A stretch of DNA of 64,000 bases, taken from the NCBI RefSeq assembly GCF_001693485.1, contig NZ_MAXC01000016.1, positions 23,454 to 87,453 on the forward strand. The letters run 5' to 3'. The position numbers and the translations under genes are program-made. The notes under the pieces are model-generated. The model worked only from the letters and a program-made list of their open reading frames with translations, made no database searches and was not told the DNA's origin. Source of the DNA: Bradyrhizobium sp. LMTR 3 (GTDB lineage Bacteria; Pseudomonadota; Alphaproteobacteria; Rhizobiales; Xanthobacteraceae). Positions 8,152 to 16,676 of this stretch are shown piece after piece; positions within the stretch are counted from its first letter, which is position 1, and the number at the start of each line of letters is the position of its first letter.

Positions 8152-8940
8152 CTACGGCTGAGATAAGGATATGTTACGCGCCAGCATATAGAGCGCCACG
8201 GCAATAATGACCACGGCGAACACGATGTTGAGCGCGCCGCGGCGCTCGGCGAGGTGCCGCGCCGAACGCGTCCCGGCCAATCCGCCGGCGAGGCCGCCCG
8301 CCACGAACAGTCCCGCCAATGCCCACGACACCAGCCCGGACCAGGCGTAGCTGGCGGCCGTGGTCAGGCCGAACGCGGTGACCGCGACCAGCGAAGAGGA
8401 GACCGCGTTCATGATCGGCATACCTGTCGCCAGCATCAGGGCCGGCACGATCAGGAATCCGCCGCCGATGCCGAAGAATCCCGACACCGTTCCGGTGGCG
8501 AGGCCGAGGCCGACGATAGCCGGCATGTTCGCCATCGAGACCTTGACGTCAGGCAGGCCGATCCGCGAGCGCGTCTTCAGCATCAACAGCGCGATGACGA
8601 TCATCACCAGCGCGAATAGCGCCAATAGCCGCTGACCGTCCATCATCTTGCCGAGGATCGAGCCGCCGAAGGCACCGGCCATGCCGGCCGCGGCGAAGAT
8701 CAGCGCGCAGGACCAGATCACGGTGCCGCCGCGCGCATGGTTGGACAGGTTGAGCGCGGCGTTGGCGGCCACCGCGATCGCGCTGGTGCCGATCGCCATA
8801 TGGGGCTCCGCCACGCCGACCACATAGACCATCAGCGGCACCGCCAGGATCGAGCCGCCGCCACCGACCAGGCCAAGCGAGAAGCCGACCAGCATCCCCG
8901 ACGCCAGTCCCAGCACGCCCTGCGCGGTGGAGATGATCAA
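8152..8940 (-). CDS. TauE/SafE-family sulfite/organosulfonate exporter-like membrane protein
   Basis: A polytopic protein of about 262 residues with some eight hydrophobic helices. The TauE/SafE signature appears twice, as SLGLVGGGGSILAVPLM in the N-terminal half and GFFGIGGGFLIVPALML in the C-terminal half, reflecting the internal duplication of the family. Members export sulfite, sulfoacetate or related anions; the substrate here is unknown. The frame is open to a GTG at 9027, but the added 29 residues are not membrane-protein-like. TTG 8940 is my preferred start, with only a weak ribosome site, so the start is uncertain. It lies downstream of the thioesterase gene on the same strand, possibly in one operon. 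Confidence 0.85.
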   Translation of the reverse strand: MIISTAQGVLGLASGMLVGFSLGLVGGGGSILAVPLMVYVVGVAEPHMAIGTSAIAVAANAALNLSNHARGGTVIWSCALIFAAAGMAGAFGGSILGKMMDGQRLLALFALVMIVIALLMLKTRSRIGLPDVKVSMANMPAIVGLGLATGTVSGFFGIGGGFLIVPALMLATGMPIMNAVSSSLVAVTAFGLTTAASYAWSGLVSWALAGLFVAGGLAGGLAGTRSARHLAERRGALNIVFAVVIIAVALYMLARNISLSQP

Positions 8941-9036
8941 GTTGAAAGACTCTGTTGCACGGCGCGACCATAGAAGGATTTTCTGCAGATCGCCATGGCC
9001 GCAGCACAAAGCTGCACTGCAATACACATCAGCCGA

Positions 9037-9513
9037 TCAGGCTGCGACATGCCCCCTCTCTGGCGATGCGCCCTCGCGGCCGGACAGCGCCATCAGCGTG
9101 CCGGTCATGCTCGCGATCAGCGTCTCCTTGCCGTCATGCGCCGCATAGGCGCGGGCCTCGCACACCGTCAGCGTGCGGCCGGGCTTGACGACGCTGGCGC
9201 GGAACACGAACCGGTCGCCGCGCGCCGGTGCCAGCAAGTTGGTCTTGAATTCTACGGTGAGAATCCCCGCACCCGGCGGCATCAGCGTGAAGGCGGCGAC
9301 GCCGCAGGCATTGTCGAGCGCCGCCGTGATGATGCCGGCGTGGATGAAGCCGTGCTGCTGGGTCAGATCGGCCGAATAGTCCATCGCGAGATCGGCCTCG
9401 CCCGGCTCCAGCCGCGCGATCGATATGCCGAGCGTCTTCATCGCGCGCTGCTGCTCGAACATGGTGGTGGCGACCGCGCGATAATCCGGGTTCTTCGGTT
9501 GGTAGAGCGGCAT
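9037..9513 (-). CDS. PaaI-family hotdog thioesterase
   Basis: A 158-residue hotdog-fold protein. The family core is visible: QQHGFIHAGIITAALDNACG (residues 52-71), where the HGG-type loop is replaced by HAG, then LTVEFKTNLLAPARGDRF and a final strand ending in SMTGTLMALSG. PaaI-type enzymes hydrolyse acyl-CoA thioesters, often aromatic ones. The start ATG 9513 faces the TetR gene, and two palindromic operators lie between, so TetR control of this gene is likely. Confidence 0.87.
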   Translation of the reverse strand: MPLYQPKNPDYRAVATTMFEQQRAMKTLGISIARLEPGEADLAMDYSADLTQQHGFIHAGIITAALDNACGVAAFTLMPPGAGILTVEFKTNLLAPARGDRFVFRASVVKPGRTLTVCEARAYAAHDGKETLIASMTGTLMALSGREGASPERGHVAA

Positions 9514-9540
9514 CGGTCAGTCCATCGCCGGTTGTCGTAT

Positions 9541-9556
9541 GATACGGTAGCGTATC
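9541..9556. promoter_or_regulatory. TetR-type operator, site 1
   Basis: GATACGGTAGCGTATC is an inverted repeat, GATACG and CGTATC around GTAG, lying 28 bp upstream of the thioesterase ATG. It shares its half-sites with site 2, 35 bp away centre to centre. Confidence 0.7.
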
Positions 9557-9575
9557 ACACCCCCTCCGGGTTAGC

Positions 9576-9591
9576 AATACGGTACCGTATC
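9576..9591. promoter_or_regulatory. TetR-type operator, site 2
   Basis: AATACGGTACCGTATC contains a perfect 14-bp palindrome at 9577-9590. It lies 22 bp before the ATG of the TetR gene and repeats the half-site of site 1, so it probably serves autorepression. Confidence 0.75.
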
Positions 9592-9612
9592 AACACTCCG
9601 TGGGACCGGACC

Positions 9613-10209
9613 ATGAGCGATGCCAAGGGAGGGGCGCGAATCGGAGAGGCGCGCGCCGGCGAGGTTCGCCGCGAGAGCTGGATCGAGGCCGGCTTTGAGG
9701 AAATCGCCCGGACCGGCGTCGAGGGCGTACGGGTCGAGGTGCTGGCCAAGAAACTCGGCGTCACCAAGGGCGGCTTCTACCGCCGCTTCCGCGACCGCGC
9801 GGCCCTGCTGGACGCCATGTTGCAATACTGGAGCGCGGGCCGCATCGCCGCGATCGAGAAACAGACCAGCCTCGACGGCGCGACCGCCCGCGAGCGGCTG
9901 AAGGCGCTGATCGCGCTCTATTCCGAGCGCATGAACACCGAGGCCATGGCGGTCGAACTGGCGATCCGGCAATGGGCCCGCTCCGACGAGCTGGCGGCCA
10001 ATGCGGTGGCGAGCGTGGACGCCGCGCGGTTGAGGAATGTCGGGCATCTCTATCGCGCGACGGGACTGGCGGCCGAGGAGGCCGACGCGCAGGCCTTCCT
10101 GTTCTACTGCTTCGTATTCGGCCAGAGCCTGCTGTTTCTCGAACGGGGCCAGCGCAAGCGCGCGCAACTGGTGGCGAAGTCGGCCGAAACATTGCTCCGC
10201 GAAGTATAG
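9613..10209 (+). CDS. TetR-family transcriptional regulator
   Basis: A 198-residue regulator. The N-terminal TetR helix-turn-helix spans about residues 20-65: WIEAGFEEIARTGVEGVRV, then LAKKLGVTKGGFYRRFRDRAALLDAML. The C-terminal helical domain would bind the ligand and dimerise. ATG 9613 is the reasonable start. It is divergent from the thioesterase/TauE genes with two matching palindromes in the 99-bp gap, so it probably represses them and itself. An acyl-CoA or related ligand would fit the thioesterase neighbour but is inferred. Confidence 0.9.
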   Translation: MSDAKGGARIGEARAGEVRRESWIEAGFEEIARTGVEGVRVEVLAKKLGVTKGGFYRRFRDRAALLDAMLQYWSAGRIAAIEKQTSLDGATARERLKALIALYSERMNTEAMAVELAIRQWARSDELAANAVASVDAARLRNVGHLYRATGLAAEEADAQAFLFYCFVFGQSLLFLERGQRKRAQLVAKSAETLLREV

Positions 10210-10235
10210 GCGCGGCCGAAACCTCCGGCCGCGCC
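10209..10235. terminator. stem-loop between convergent genes
   Basis: GGCGCGGCCG (10209-10218) pairs perfectly with CGGCCGCGCC (10226-10235) around a 7-base loop. The T-run is lacking. It overlaps the last base of the TetR stop codon and precedes the end of the convergent gene at 10251. Confidence 0.6.
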
Positions 10236-10250
10236 CATGTCGATTGCTGG

Positions 10251-10724
10251 CTAGGCCGAGCCCTTCAGCTTCTTGTTGCATTCGCTGTAATAGCCGCCGC
10301 CCTTCTGGACCCACTTCATCCCGCCATTGGCGTTGCTGGCCTTGTTGGCGTTGTATTGATCGAGGCAGGTGTGGAAGCGCTGCTTCGTCGCCGTCTCCTT
10401 CGAATATTTTGCGTCGACCGCGCTCGGAAAAGTCGCGGGGCCGGATGGCGCCGCCGCCGGTGCGGCTTCCTTCTTGGCAGCCGTCTTCTCTTCCTTCGGC
10501 GCGGCGGCCGGAGCCGCAGCGGCGGCAGCGGGCGCGGCGTCGGCGCCGCACTGGGCTTTCCGGAAGTCGTTCCACTTCTGGCCACCGAGCGTGCCGGCGG
10601 CCTTCGCGGCCTGGTATTTGGCGCTGCATTCCTGCGCGGTCAGGGCATTCGCCTGCGAGGTCATCGCAAACGCAGCCAATGCCGACAGCGCACACGCGCC
10701 CAGTATTTTTGCTTGGATAGTCAT
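10251..10724 (-). CDS. exported protein with two Cys-flanked repeats
   Basis: A 157-residue protein with a Sec-type signal peptide (residues 1-27, ending SQANA). The mature part has two related blocks of about 28 residues. The first runs from C32 with KYQAAKAAGTLGGQKW to a Cys; the second has QYNANKASNANGGMKW and ends SECNKKL. Both follow C..YxAxKA....GGxKW....C and are joined by an Ala/Lys/Pro linker. Start ATG 10724 has AAGGAG upstream. I do not recognise the family with certainty. A periplasmic or surface location is likely; the function is unknown. Confidence 0.75.
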   Translation of the reverse strand: MTIQAKILGACALSALAAFAMTSQANALTAQECSAKYQAAKAAGTLGGQKWNDFRKAQCGADAAPAAAAAAPAAAPKEEKTAAKKEAAPAAAPSGPATFPSAVDAKYSKETATKQRFHTCLDQYNANKASNANGGMKWVQKGGGYYSECNKKLKGSA

Positions 10725-10975
10725 CCCTGGTCTCCTTAGGGCAGTAGTCATCTGCGGCGACCATCCTAGCGCAACCTCAGCTTGCGACAACGCATCGGAC
10801 GAACCCTGCGGTAAAAATTTTCTGACGGCGAACAGGCGCGATCCGCCGTCGCATTCAGCCCGCGTTCAGCCAAGGCCACGGAACGTTTGTGCAGGCATTG
10901 TGCAGGCCTCCTCCCTGCATTGCTGCAATCGCGTGGCGCATTTGTCCGGTGCAAGCGGATTTGCCATAAGGCGGC

Positions 10976-12064
10976 GTGAGCCTGATCCCCGCCTCGATAT
11001 CCTCCGCCATGTCCGACCGCGCCAAGATTCTCGGCACGCTCGAGACGCTCGTCATCGGCGTCGCCGGCGGCCTCTTGTTTCTGTGGCTCAACCTGCCTGG
11101 CGGGCTGATTTCCGGCGCGATGGCCGCGGTGGGCATCGCCGCGCTGGCCGGGCGGCCGGTCACCATGCCGGCGATCCTCACGCAGACCGTGCTGGTGCTG
11201 CTCGGCATCACGCTGGGCTCGCTGGTGTCGCGGCAACTGATCCAGCACATGAGCGCCTATCCCCTGACCATCGGGTTGTTGGCGCTGGCGACGTTCTGCT
11301 CGACCTTCGGCTCGGGCTTTTATCTGCAGCGCGTGCATGGCTGGGACCAGACCTCGGCGCTGCTGGCTGGAAGTCCCGGCGCGCTGTCGCAGATCACCAT
11401 GCTCGCCGCCGAGAAGGGCGCCGATGTCGCGGCAATCGCGGTGGTGCAGACCATGCGCGTAATCATCCTGACCGCGGCGCTGCCGCTCTTGCTGGCAGTG
11501 ACCGGCGTGGCGCCGAGCGCTCCCATGGAGCTGATTAGCCTCGTCGTCGCCTCGCCGCTCGAGCTCGCCGTGCTGGCGGCCGCGGCCATCGCCACAGCGC
11601 TGCTGCTGCGGCTCGCCAAGTTTCCCGCAAGCTGGATGTTCGGCGCGATGATCGCTTCCGCCGCGCTGCACGGCACCGGCCTGATCGAGGGTGGGCTGCC
11701 GCCCTGGATGCGCGGCGTCGCGCTGGTCGGCATCGGCGCCGTGATCGGCACGCGCTTTGTGCGGATCAGCAAGTCGACGCTGCTCAGCCACATCAATGCC
11801 GGACTCGGCTCGTTTGCGGTCGCGATTCTCATCTCCGCCATTTTCGTCACGGTGATCATGCTGGCCACCGATGTGCGCTTCGCCGACGTCGTCGTGGCGT
11901 TTGCGCCGGGCGCGATGGACGCCATGCTGGCGCTGGCGCTCACGCTGCATATCGATCCGATCTTCGTCGGCGCCCATCATCTGTCGCGCTTCGTGTTCGT
12001 CTCGATCACGACACCCGGCATCGTGCATCTGTTCGGCCGCCCGCAGGAGGACGTGGACGATTAG
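10976..12064 (+). CDS. AbrB-family (COG3180) polytopic membrane protein
   Basis: A 362-residue membrane protein with about ten hydrophobic helices and the internal duplication of the AbrB/putative ammonia monooxygenase family: LNLPGGLISGAMAAVGIAAL in the first half and FPASWMFGAMIASAALHG in the second. Each half ends in a loop of the type SPGALSQ or APGAMDAML. Despite historical names, no monooxygenase activity is implied; a transport or regulatory membrane role is usual. The start is GTG 10976 with AAGG upstream; ATG 11009 is an alternative. It is monocistronic, followed by a repeat-rich gap. Confidence 0.8.
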   Translation: MSLIPASISSAMSDRAKILGTLETLVIGVAGGLLFLWLNLPGGLISGAMAAVGIAALAGRPVTMPAILTQTVLVLLGITLGSLVSRQLIQHMSAYPLTIGLLALATFCSTFGSGFYLQRVHGWDQTSALLAGSPGALSQITMLAAEKGADVAAIAVVQTMRVIILTAALPLLLAVTGVAPSAPMELISLVVASPLELAVLAAAAIATALLLRLAKFPASWMFGAMIASAALHGTGLIEGGLPPWMRGVALVGIGAVIGTRFVRISKSTLLSHINAGLGSFAVAILISAIFVTVIMLATDVRFADVVVAFAPGAMDAMLALALTLHIDPIFVGAHHLSRFVFVSITTPGIVHLFGRPQEDVDD

Positions 12065-12074
12065 CCTATCCAAT

Positions 12075-12274
12075 CGTCGTCCCTGCGAACGCAGTGCGAA
12101 CGCAGGGAACCCATAGCCACCGCTCGCGGTTGTCGACGGGATCGAGGCTCCGGCTTCGTTTCTCAATTCGCATTTGTGGTTATGGGTCCCTGCGTGCCGC
12201 CTTCGCTAAAGCTTCGGCGAGCCCAACGCTAAACCCCGGCGAAGCCTTGGCGAAGACGGGTCGCAGGGACGACG
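12075..12274. repeat. imperfect palindromic intergenic element (about 200 bp)
   Basis: The ends CGTCGTCCCTGCG (12075-12087) and CGCAGGGACGACG (12262-12274) are exact inverted copies. Inside are a second inverted pair (GGGAACCCATAGCCAC and GTGGTTATGGGTCCC) and a hairpin built from CTTCGCTAAAGCTTCGGCG and CGGCGAAGCCTTGGCGAAG. The layout resembles Bradyrhizobium intergenic repeats I know. Confidence 0.75.
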
Positions 12275-12319
12275 CACTGAATACGTCTTCGCGATCTCGC
12301 GGCATCATCTGCCCGAGCT

Positions 12320-12860
12320 CTGCTACTAACCTCCCGCCCTCCTTGAAGTGAGGGCGCAGGGAAGACCGGGTGCGCGCTGCACCCGCGATCTCGTGTGCAA
12401 AGTGCGCAAAAGAAAACGCACACGAGCATACAGGTTCAGCGGGAGCATCCCGGCCTTCCCTGCGCAATGGCTTTACGGCTTACTTCGTGCTCTTCCCGGC
12501 GAACGGCTTTCTTGCCACCGTCGCTACGCAGGAATGAATCCCAGCGCAACTTAATGCCAGCACCGCGGCATCAGAACCACACGACTTCGCCGTACGCGTC
12601 CTGCGCCTACGTCTTGCGCATTCCGCGTCCATCGCATCTCACCGCACGTTCGTGACGATCGCGAGCGCCCCTCAATGGGTGAGACGGGCGGAGTTATGCG
12701 ACTGATTTGGGTGAGAACGAAAGCGGAATATTTTTGATTCTTTTTGTTTCTTGGGCTTGACGCGATTTCTGAAAATCAGAAGTGATTTGCCCGTCATGTT
12801 GATTTGTCGCAGCGTTGCATCGAGATTGCACTTGCACGCCGGGCAAATCAGTCGGCGGTC
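12320..12860. repeat. non-coding, repeat-like intergenic stretch
   Basis: About 540 bases without a credible gene. Parts (around 12465-12600 and 12670-12800) closely resemble intergenic stretches I recall from other Bradyrhizobium chromosomes. It contains the inverted pair TGATTTGCCCG (12783-12793) / CGGGCAAATCA (12840-12850) and the small hairpin TTCTGAAAATCAGAA. An open frame across it on the minus strand is not protein-like. Confidence 0.5.
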
Positions 12861-12861
12861 T

Positions 12862-12955
12862 CGTAGGGTGGGCAAAGCGCAAGCGTGCCCACCATCACTT
12901 GCATCGGACGTTGGAATGGTGGGCACGGCGCAAGTGCGCCTTTGCCCACCCTACG
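12862..12955. repeat. long hairpin element downstream of dsbB
   Basis: CGTAGGGTGGGCAAAG at 12862 is mirrored by CTTTGCCCACCCTACG-type sequence ending at 12955 (one base difference), and AGCGTGCCCACCAT by ATGGTGGGCACG. The roughly 94-bp near-palindrome abuts the dsbB stop and may end or stabilise its transcript. Confidence 0.75.
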
Positions 12956-12961
12956 GCGCAG

Positions 12962-13522
12962 CTACGAGGCTGCCCGCTTGGCCGACACGATGCCCCACAC
13001 GGCGATCGCCGCCATCGCCAGCGAGATCAGCACATTGTAGCCGGCAAGCGAGAGCCCGAGGAAGCGCCACTGCACCTCGTCGCAGCGGACCACCTTCACC
13101 GTGTCGAGACGCTGCAGCAGCGTGCCGGCGCTGCCGAGATCGACCAGCGGGCCGGAGCAATCGGTCGGGCCCTGCCAGAACTGCCATTCGACGCCGGCGT
13201 GATAGCCGCCGAGCCAGGCATTGGCGAGCGCAGCGAGCAGAAGCACCGCAAACCCGGCCAGCGTGACCTGCCGCGGCGCCCCGCGCGACGCGGCAAAGGC
13301 GACCACGAGGCCGAGCGGGACCGCCAGATAGTAGGCGTAGCGCTGTTCGAGGCAGAGCGGACAGGGGCGGATATCCAGCACGAGCTGGAAGAACCAGGCG
13401 CCGGCCAGCGTCGCGGCGGCGACGACCGCGATCGCCAGCGCCGCAACGACGACCGGATCGGCGGAACGGCGCGCGTGCGACGAATGGAGGGCATCTGACG
13501 TCACGGATGTTCTCCGGAGCAT
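12962..13522 (-). CDS. dsbB: disulfide bond formation protein B
   Basis: A 186-residue four-helix membrane protein with both DsbB redox pairs. C54 and C57 sit in RPCPLCLEQRYAYY next to the first helix hairpin, and C122 and C147 sit in the second periplasmic loop, which ends VVRCDEVQWRFLGLSLAGYN. DsbB passes electrons from DsbA to quinone. A DsbA-like protein is encoded 5 kb away. ATG 13522 is the outermost start; GTG 13504 with CGGAGA upstream is also possible. Confidence 0.88.
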   Translation of the reverse strand: MLRRTSVTSDALHSSHARRSADPVVVAALAIAVVAAATLAGAWFFQLVLDIRPCPLCLEQRYAYYLAVPLGLVVAFAASRGAPRQVTLAGFAVLLLAALANAWLGGYHAGVEWQFWQGPTDCSGPLVDLGSAGTLLQRLDTVKVVRCDEVQWRFLGLSLAGYNVLISLAMAAIAVWGIVSAKRAAS

Positions 13523-13674
13523 GGGTCCATGCTCAAAATAGGCCTCAGCCTCCTATCCCGCCACCGCCTGGGTGTCGAGACACCCACAATCACTTCCACG
13601 CGGGTTGACCCGGAAGCGCCGCCCGCTATATTCCGCCGGCTTCGCCGCACCGGGCTTCTGCCCCGCGACCGAAG

Positions 13675-13759
13675 GCCCCTGTGGCGGAACTGGTAGACGC
13701 GCTCGACTCAAAATCGAGTTCCGCAAGGAGTGCTGGTTCGATTCCGGCCAGGGGCACCA
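13675..13759 (+). tRNA. tRNA-Leu (anticodon CAA)
   Basis: The acceptor stem GCCCCTG (13675-13681) pairs with CAGGGGC (13749-13755), followed by A and an encoded CCA. The anticodon stem CTCGA/TCGAG encloses the loop CTCAAAA, giving anticodon CAA for UUG codons. The long variable arm is that of a class II tRNA, and the T-loop GGTTCGATTCC is standard. Confidence 0.95.
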
Positions 13760-13999
13760 CTCGGGCATCCGCCCGTCATCACCGCCTTCGCGGCCTTCCT
13801 CGCCTCAACGACAACAACTTCCAGACGGGCGCAGGTGTTCGTGGACGGCGGATTTGCACAGCTTTGAGCCTGCGCGCGCGAGGCGTCGCTGGACAAAGTG
13901 GAGAGGTCTCGCGCCAGATCTGCACAGGCAAGACCTCCGCGCCTACTCGATTGAGCATGATCCGCGGGGACGTCGAGCCTGCGGCGTCGCCCGGAGGAC
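13760..13999. other. 240-bp gap after the tRNA
   Basis: No gene is supported here. Tails of tRNA genes are common integration sites, but I see no direct repeat of the tRNA end or integrase nearby. Confidence 0.4.
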
Positions 14000-14350
14000 T
14001 TACCCCCGTGCCTCCTGCCAGTGGGGATAGGTGACATAGGCGGTAACCGCGCCTTGCTCGTGCGAGCAGATCGTGACCTTCTGGCCTTTGGGCATATGGA
14101 CGATCTCGCCCGGCCCTGCGGTGACGCTGCCTGACTTTCCGGACACCGACAGCCGCCCCTCGAGGACGACCATCACATCATCGACGGCCATTGTCTCCTT
14201 GAGTGTCTGGTTCGGCCCATAGCGCCCGTACCCGATGGTGATCGGGGAGGCATGGCGCTGGTCGACCAGATTGCCCACAAACACGTCTCCGTCCTGTCCC
14301 GGGGAGCGCTCCAGCGCTGCGTCGGTGATGGTGAACTTGCGAACCTTCAT
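14000..14350 (-). CDS. cupin-domain protein
   Basis: A 116-residue single-cupin protein. The beta-barrel pattern includes TMAVDDVMVVLEGRLSVSG and GPGEIVHMPKGQKVTI, corresponding to cupin motifs 1 and 2, but motif 1 lacks the usual His-x-His pair, so metal binding is doubtful. Its closest overall resemblance is to EutQ-like small cupins. Start ATG 14350 has GGAG seven bases upstream; the frame is open further to 14410. It lies downstream of the pirin gene on the same strand, 74 bp apart. Confidence 0.75.
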   Translation of the reverse strand: MKVRKFTITDAALERSPGQDGDVFVGNLVDQRHASPITIGYGRYGPNQTLKETMAVDDVMVVLEGRLSVSGKSGSVTAGPGEIVHMPKGQKVTICSHEQGAVTAYVTYPHWQEARG

Positions 14351-14424
14351 GGGAATGCTCCGTCTAGCTGGTGTGTCGTCCTCGACGCCCGAGCCGTGCC
14401 TGGCGATCACCTTATCAGCGCCGG

Positions 14425-15360
14425 TCAGTCCGGAAGAGGAATGTGCTCATCCCGATCATCGACCGGGAGATCGAAGCGCCCCTTACCCCAGTTCTCGGCG
14501 CGCCATTCGGCTTTGGCCTCTTCGATGCGCTCCTGCGAAGACGCGACGAAATTCCACCAGATGTAGCGGGGGCCCGGAAGGGTCGCGCCGCCGAGGATCA
14601 TCAGCCGCGCGCCTCTGTCGCCGGCCGCGACAGTGATCCTGTCGCCGGGGCGGAAGACCATCATCCGACCTGACTCGAAATCCTGACCGGCGATCGAGAT
14701 CGAGCCTTCGACGATGTAGATGCCCCGATCCTCGTGATCGTGAGGCATCGGCAGTCGGCTTCCTGCTTCGAGCGCCACATCGGCGTAGAATGTTTCCGAG
14801 AACATCGTCGCAGGGGCCTTTTCGCCGTAGGCGTCCCCGAGGATGAGCCGGACCGAGACGCCGCTATCCTCGATAACCGGCAGCGCCTCCTTGCCATGAT
14901 GCTCGAACATCGGTGCCATATCCTCGTGACGCTCGGGCAGCGCCAGCCAGGTCTGAATTCCGAACAGGCTGTTCGGACCGCTTCGGGCGGCCGCTGATGT
15001 GCGCTCGGAATGGGAGACACCGCGCCCGGCCACCATCCAGTTCAGCTCGCCCGGGCGGATCGTCTGATCGGCCCCGGTGCTGTCCCGGTGATGGAAGTCG
15101 CCGCGATATAGATAGGTGACGGTGCCGAGACCGATATGCGGATGCGGCCGAACATCAACGCCCTGTCCGGTCAGGAGCTCGGCCGGCCCAGCCTGGTCGA
15201 AGAAGATGAACGGTCCGACCATCTGCCGCTTCGGCGCCGGCAGGGCGCGCCGGACCTCAAAGCCGCCGAGATCGCGAGCGCGTGGAACAATGAGAGTTTC
15301 GATCGCGTCGATGCCCACCTCATCGGGGCAGCCGGGGTCGATTGCCGGGTTCCAACTCAT
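14425..15360 (-). CDS. pirin family protein
   Basis: A 311-residue bicupin of the pirin family. The N-terminal cupin holds the metal ligands in DVRPHPHIGLGTVTYL and GRGVSHSE. The C-terminal cupin contains HDHEDRGIYIVEGSISIAG. Some bacterial pirins have quercetin 2,3-dioxygenase activity or bind metabolic enzymes; which applies is not visible. ATG 15360 is preferred over ATG 15369 because GAGAGG sits nine bases before it. It may be cotranscribed with the cupin gene, and the nearby LysR gene could be its regulator. Confidence 0.88.
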   Translation of the reverse strand: MSWNPAIDPGCPDEVGIDAIETLIVPRARDLGGFEVRRALPAPKRQMVGPFIFFDQAGPAELLTGQGVDVRPHPHIGLGTVTYLYRGDFHHRDSTGADQTIRPGELNWMVAGRGVSHSERTSAAARSGPNSLFGIQTWLALPERHEDMAPMFEHHGKEALPVIEDSGVSVRLILGDAYGEKAPATMFSETFYADVALEAGSRLPMPHDHEDRGIYIVEGSISIAGQDFESGRMMVFRPGDRITVAAGDRGARLMILGGATLPGPRYIWWNFVASSQERIEEAKAEWRAENWGKGRFDLPVDDRDEHIPLPD

Positions 15361-15627
15361 GAGCGTCATCCTCTCTTGGGCTTCCGGGAGGCCTCGCCCT
15401 TGCCGATGCGAATGCCTGATTTCGATTAATCCGGACCGCGCGAGAAGAGCGCTTTCGGCCCGACGAATGCTTAAACTGGCGAGCGAACGTCTGCCGAACT
15501 AGACCTGCGGTGCGTTTAGCTGTGTCGCAATAGGTGGAACGCACCGGCGATGTCGTCGAGCTCAGCGGCTTGCAGTAGAGCGACCGTCGAATGCAATTCT
15601 TTAATAAGGCTTCGCCCCGTTCGTGCT

Positions 15628-16521
15628 TCAACGGTCGAGACCCCAAACGTTCGGATTTCGCGCGAAGTATTCGATCAGCATTTCGATGAGGACCCGAATT
15701 TTCCGAGCGGGATGCTGACCCGGTGGGCGGACGACATATACGCCTGCCGAAGGTGGAGGATAGCTTGTCATCACCGGAACGAGCGCGCCCGAGGACACAT
15801 ATTCATGTGTGATGCAATCGGGGATCCAGGCGATGCCGAGTCCCGCCGCCGCGGCAGCGGCAAGCGCCGTAGCGTTGTCGGCCTTGAACCTGCCCTGCGG
15901 CTGAACCGTGACGATCTTGTCGCCATCCATGAACTGCCAGGCTTCCGTTCCTTGCATGAGGGCCTGATGATTGACGAGCTGCGCTACCGTCTCAGGTGAA
16001 CCGTGCGCTTTGATATAATCCGGGCTGGCGACAAGCTTTCCATAGATCGGCCCGATGCGCTTCGCGATCAGGTTGGAGTCCTGAAGGTAACCAACCCGGA
16101 TCGCGCAGTCGAAACCCTCGGCGACCAGATCGACGAAGCGATCGCTGTAGGAGGTATGGATGTGGAGCTGCGGGTGGTGGCGCGCCATTTCCGCAAGCAC
16201 GGGGGCGAAGTGGGTCGGGCCGAAAGTAAGCGGCATGGCAACCCTCAGGCGGCCGCGCAGCTCGCCGGTCGGGAGGATCGTTTCCCTCGCGGTGTCGATC
16301 TCGGCGCTAGCCCGGGCCGCATGGTCTCTGAACGTGATTCCCGCTTCTGTGAGCGCGGCGCCGCGGGTCGTTCGTGCAAGAAGCTGAACGCCGAGTTCCG
16401 CTTCAACCCGAAAGAGCCGCCGACTGACGATTGACTTGGAGACGCCGAGCCGGCGCGCGGCGGCCGATACGCCCCCAGCATCGGCCACTGCGACGAATGT
16501 CTGCAGATCTTCGATGTCCAT
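15628..16521 (-). CDS. LysR-family transcriptional regulator
   Basis: A 297-residue LysR protein. The N-terminal winged helix runs over residues 1-60 (MDIEDLQTFVAVADAGG, then AARRLGVSKSIVSRRLFRVE). The substrate-binding domain follows from about residue 90 with typical GRLRVAMPLTFG and HTSYSDRFVDLVAEGFDCAI segments. It belongs to the subgroup related to DsdC/AaeR-like regulators, where D..F..V.. patterns are common. Start ATG 16521 has GAGGA upstream. It is divergent from the isochorismatase-like gene across 155 bp, which is its likely target; the pirin gene behind it may be another. Confidence 0.9.
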   Translation of the reverse strand: MDIEDLQTFVAVADAGGVSAAARRLGVSKSIVSRRLFRVEAELGVQLLARTTRGAALTEAGITFRDHAARASAEIDTARETILPTGELRGRLRVAMPLTFGPTHFAPVLAEMARHHPQLHIHTSYSDRFVDLVAEGFDCAIRVGYLQDSNLIAKRIGPIYGKLVASPDYIKAHGSPETVAQLVNHQALMQGTEAWQFMDGDKIVTVQPQGRFKADNATALAAAAAAGLGIAWIPDCITHEYVSSGALVPVMTSYPPPSAGVYVVRPPGQHPARKIRVLIEMLIEYFARNPNVWGLDR

Positions 16522-16676
16522 TCCGGCGTTCCTCATTTCGCGACACAGCGTGCCTGACTATGGCACTACCGCATCACCAAAAGGAACAGCAAATTGCGCC
16601 CAGGCAACGTCGCCCGCTGGCGCATGTCTCATGTGAAACCCATTGCCGTCCATAACGGCAGAGAAAGGAAGTCTTG

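Noticed and set aside
10976..12064. calling the AbrB-family protein an ammonia monooxygenase
   Set aside because: The old family name is misleading. The sequence is a duplicated membrane protein without metal ligands of AmoA, so only the family is given.
12672..12926. 84-codon frame on the minus strand in the repeat-rich gap
   Set aside because: It is built from repeat sequence that occurs between genes in related genomes, has no ribosome site and low protein character.
13675..14000. tRNA-Leu as a possible integration site for a genomic island
   Set aside because: No integrase, no duplicated tRNA 3' end and no phage-type gene follows; the neighbours look like ordinary chromosomal genes.
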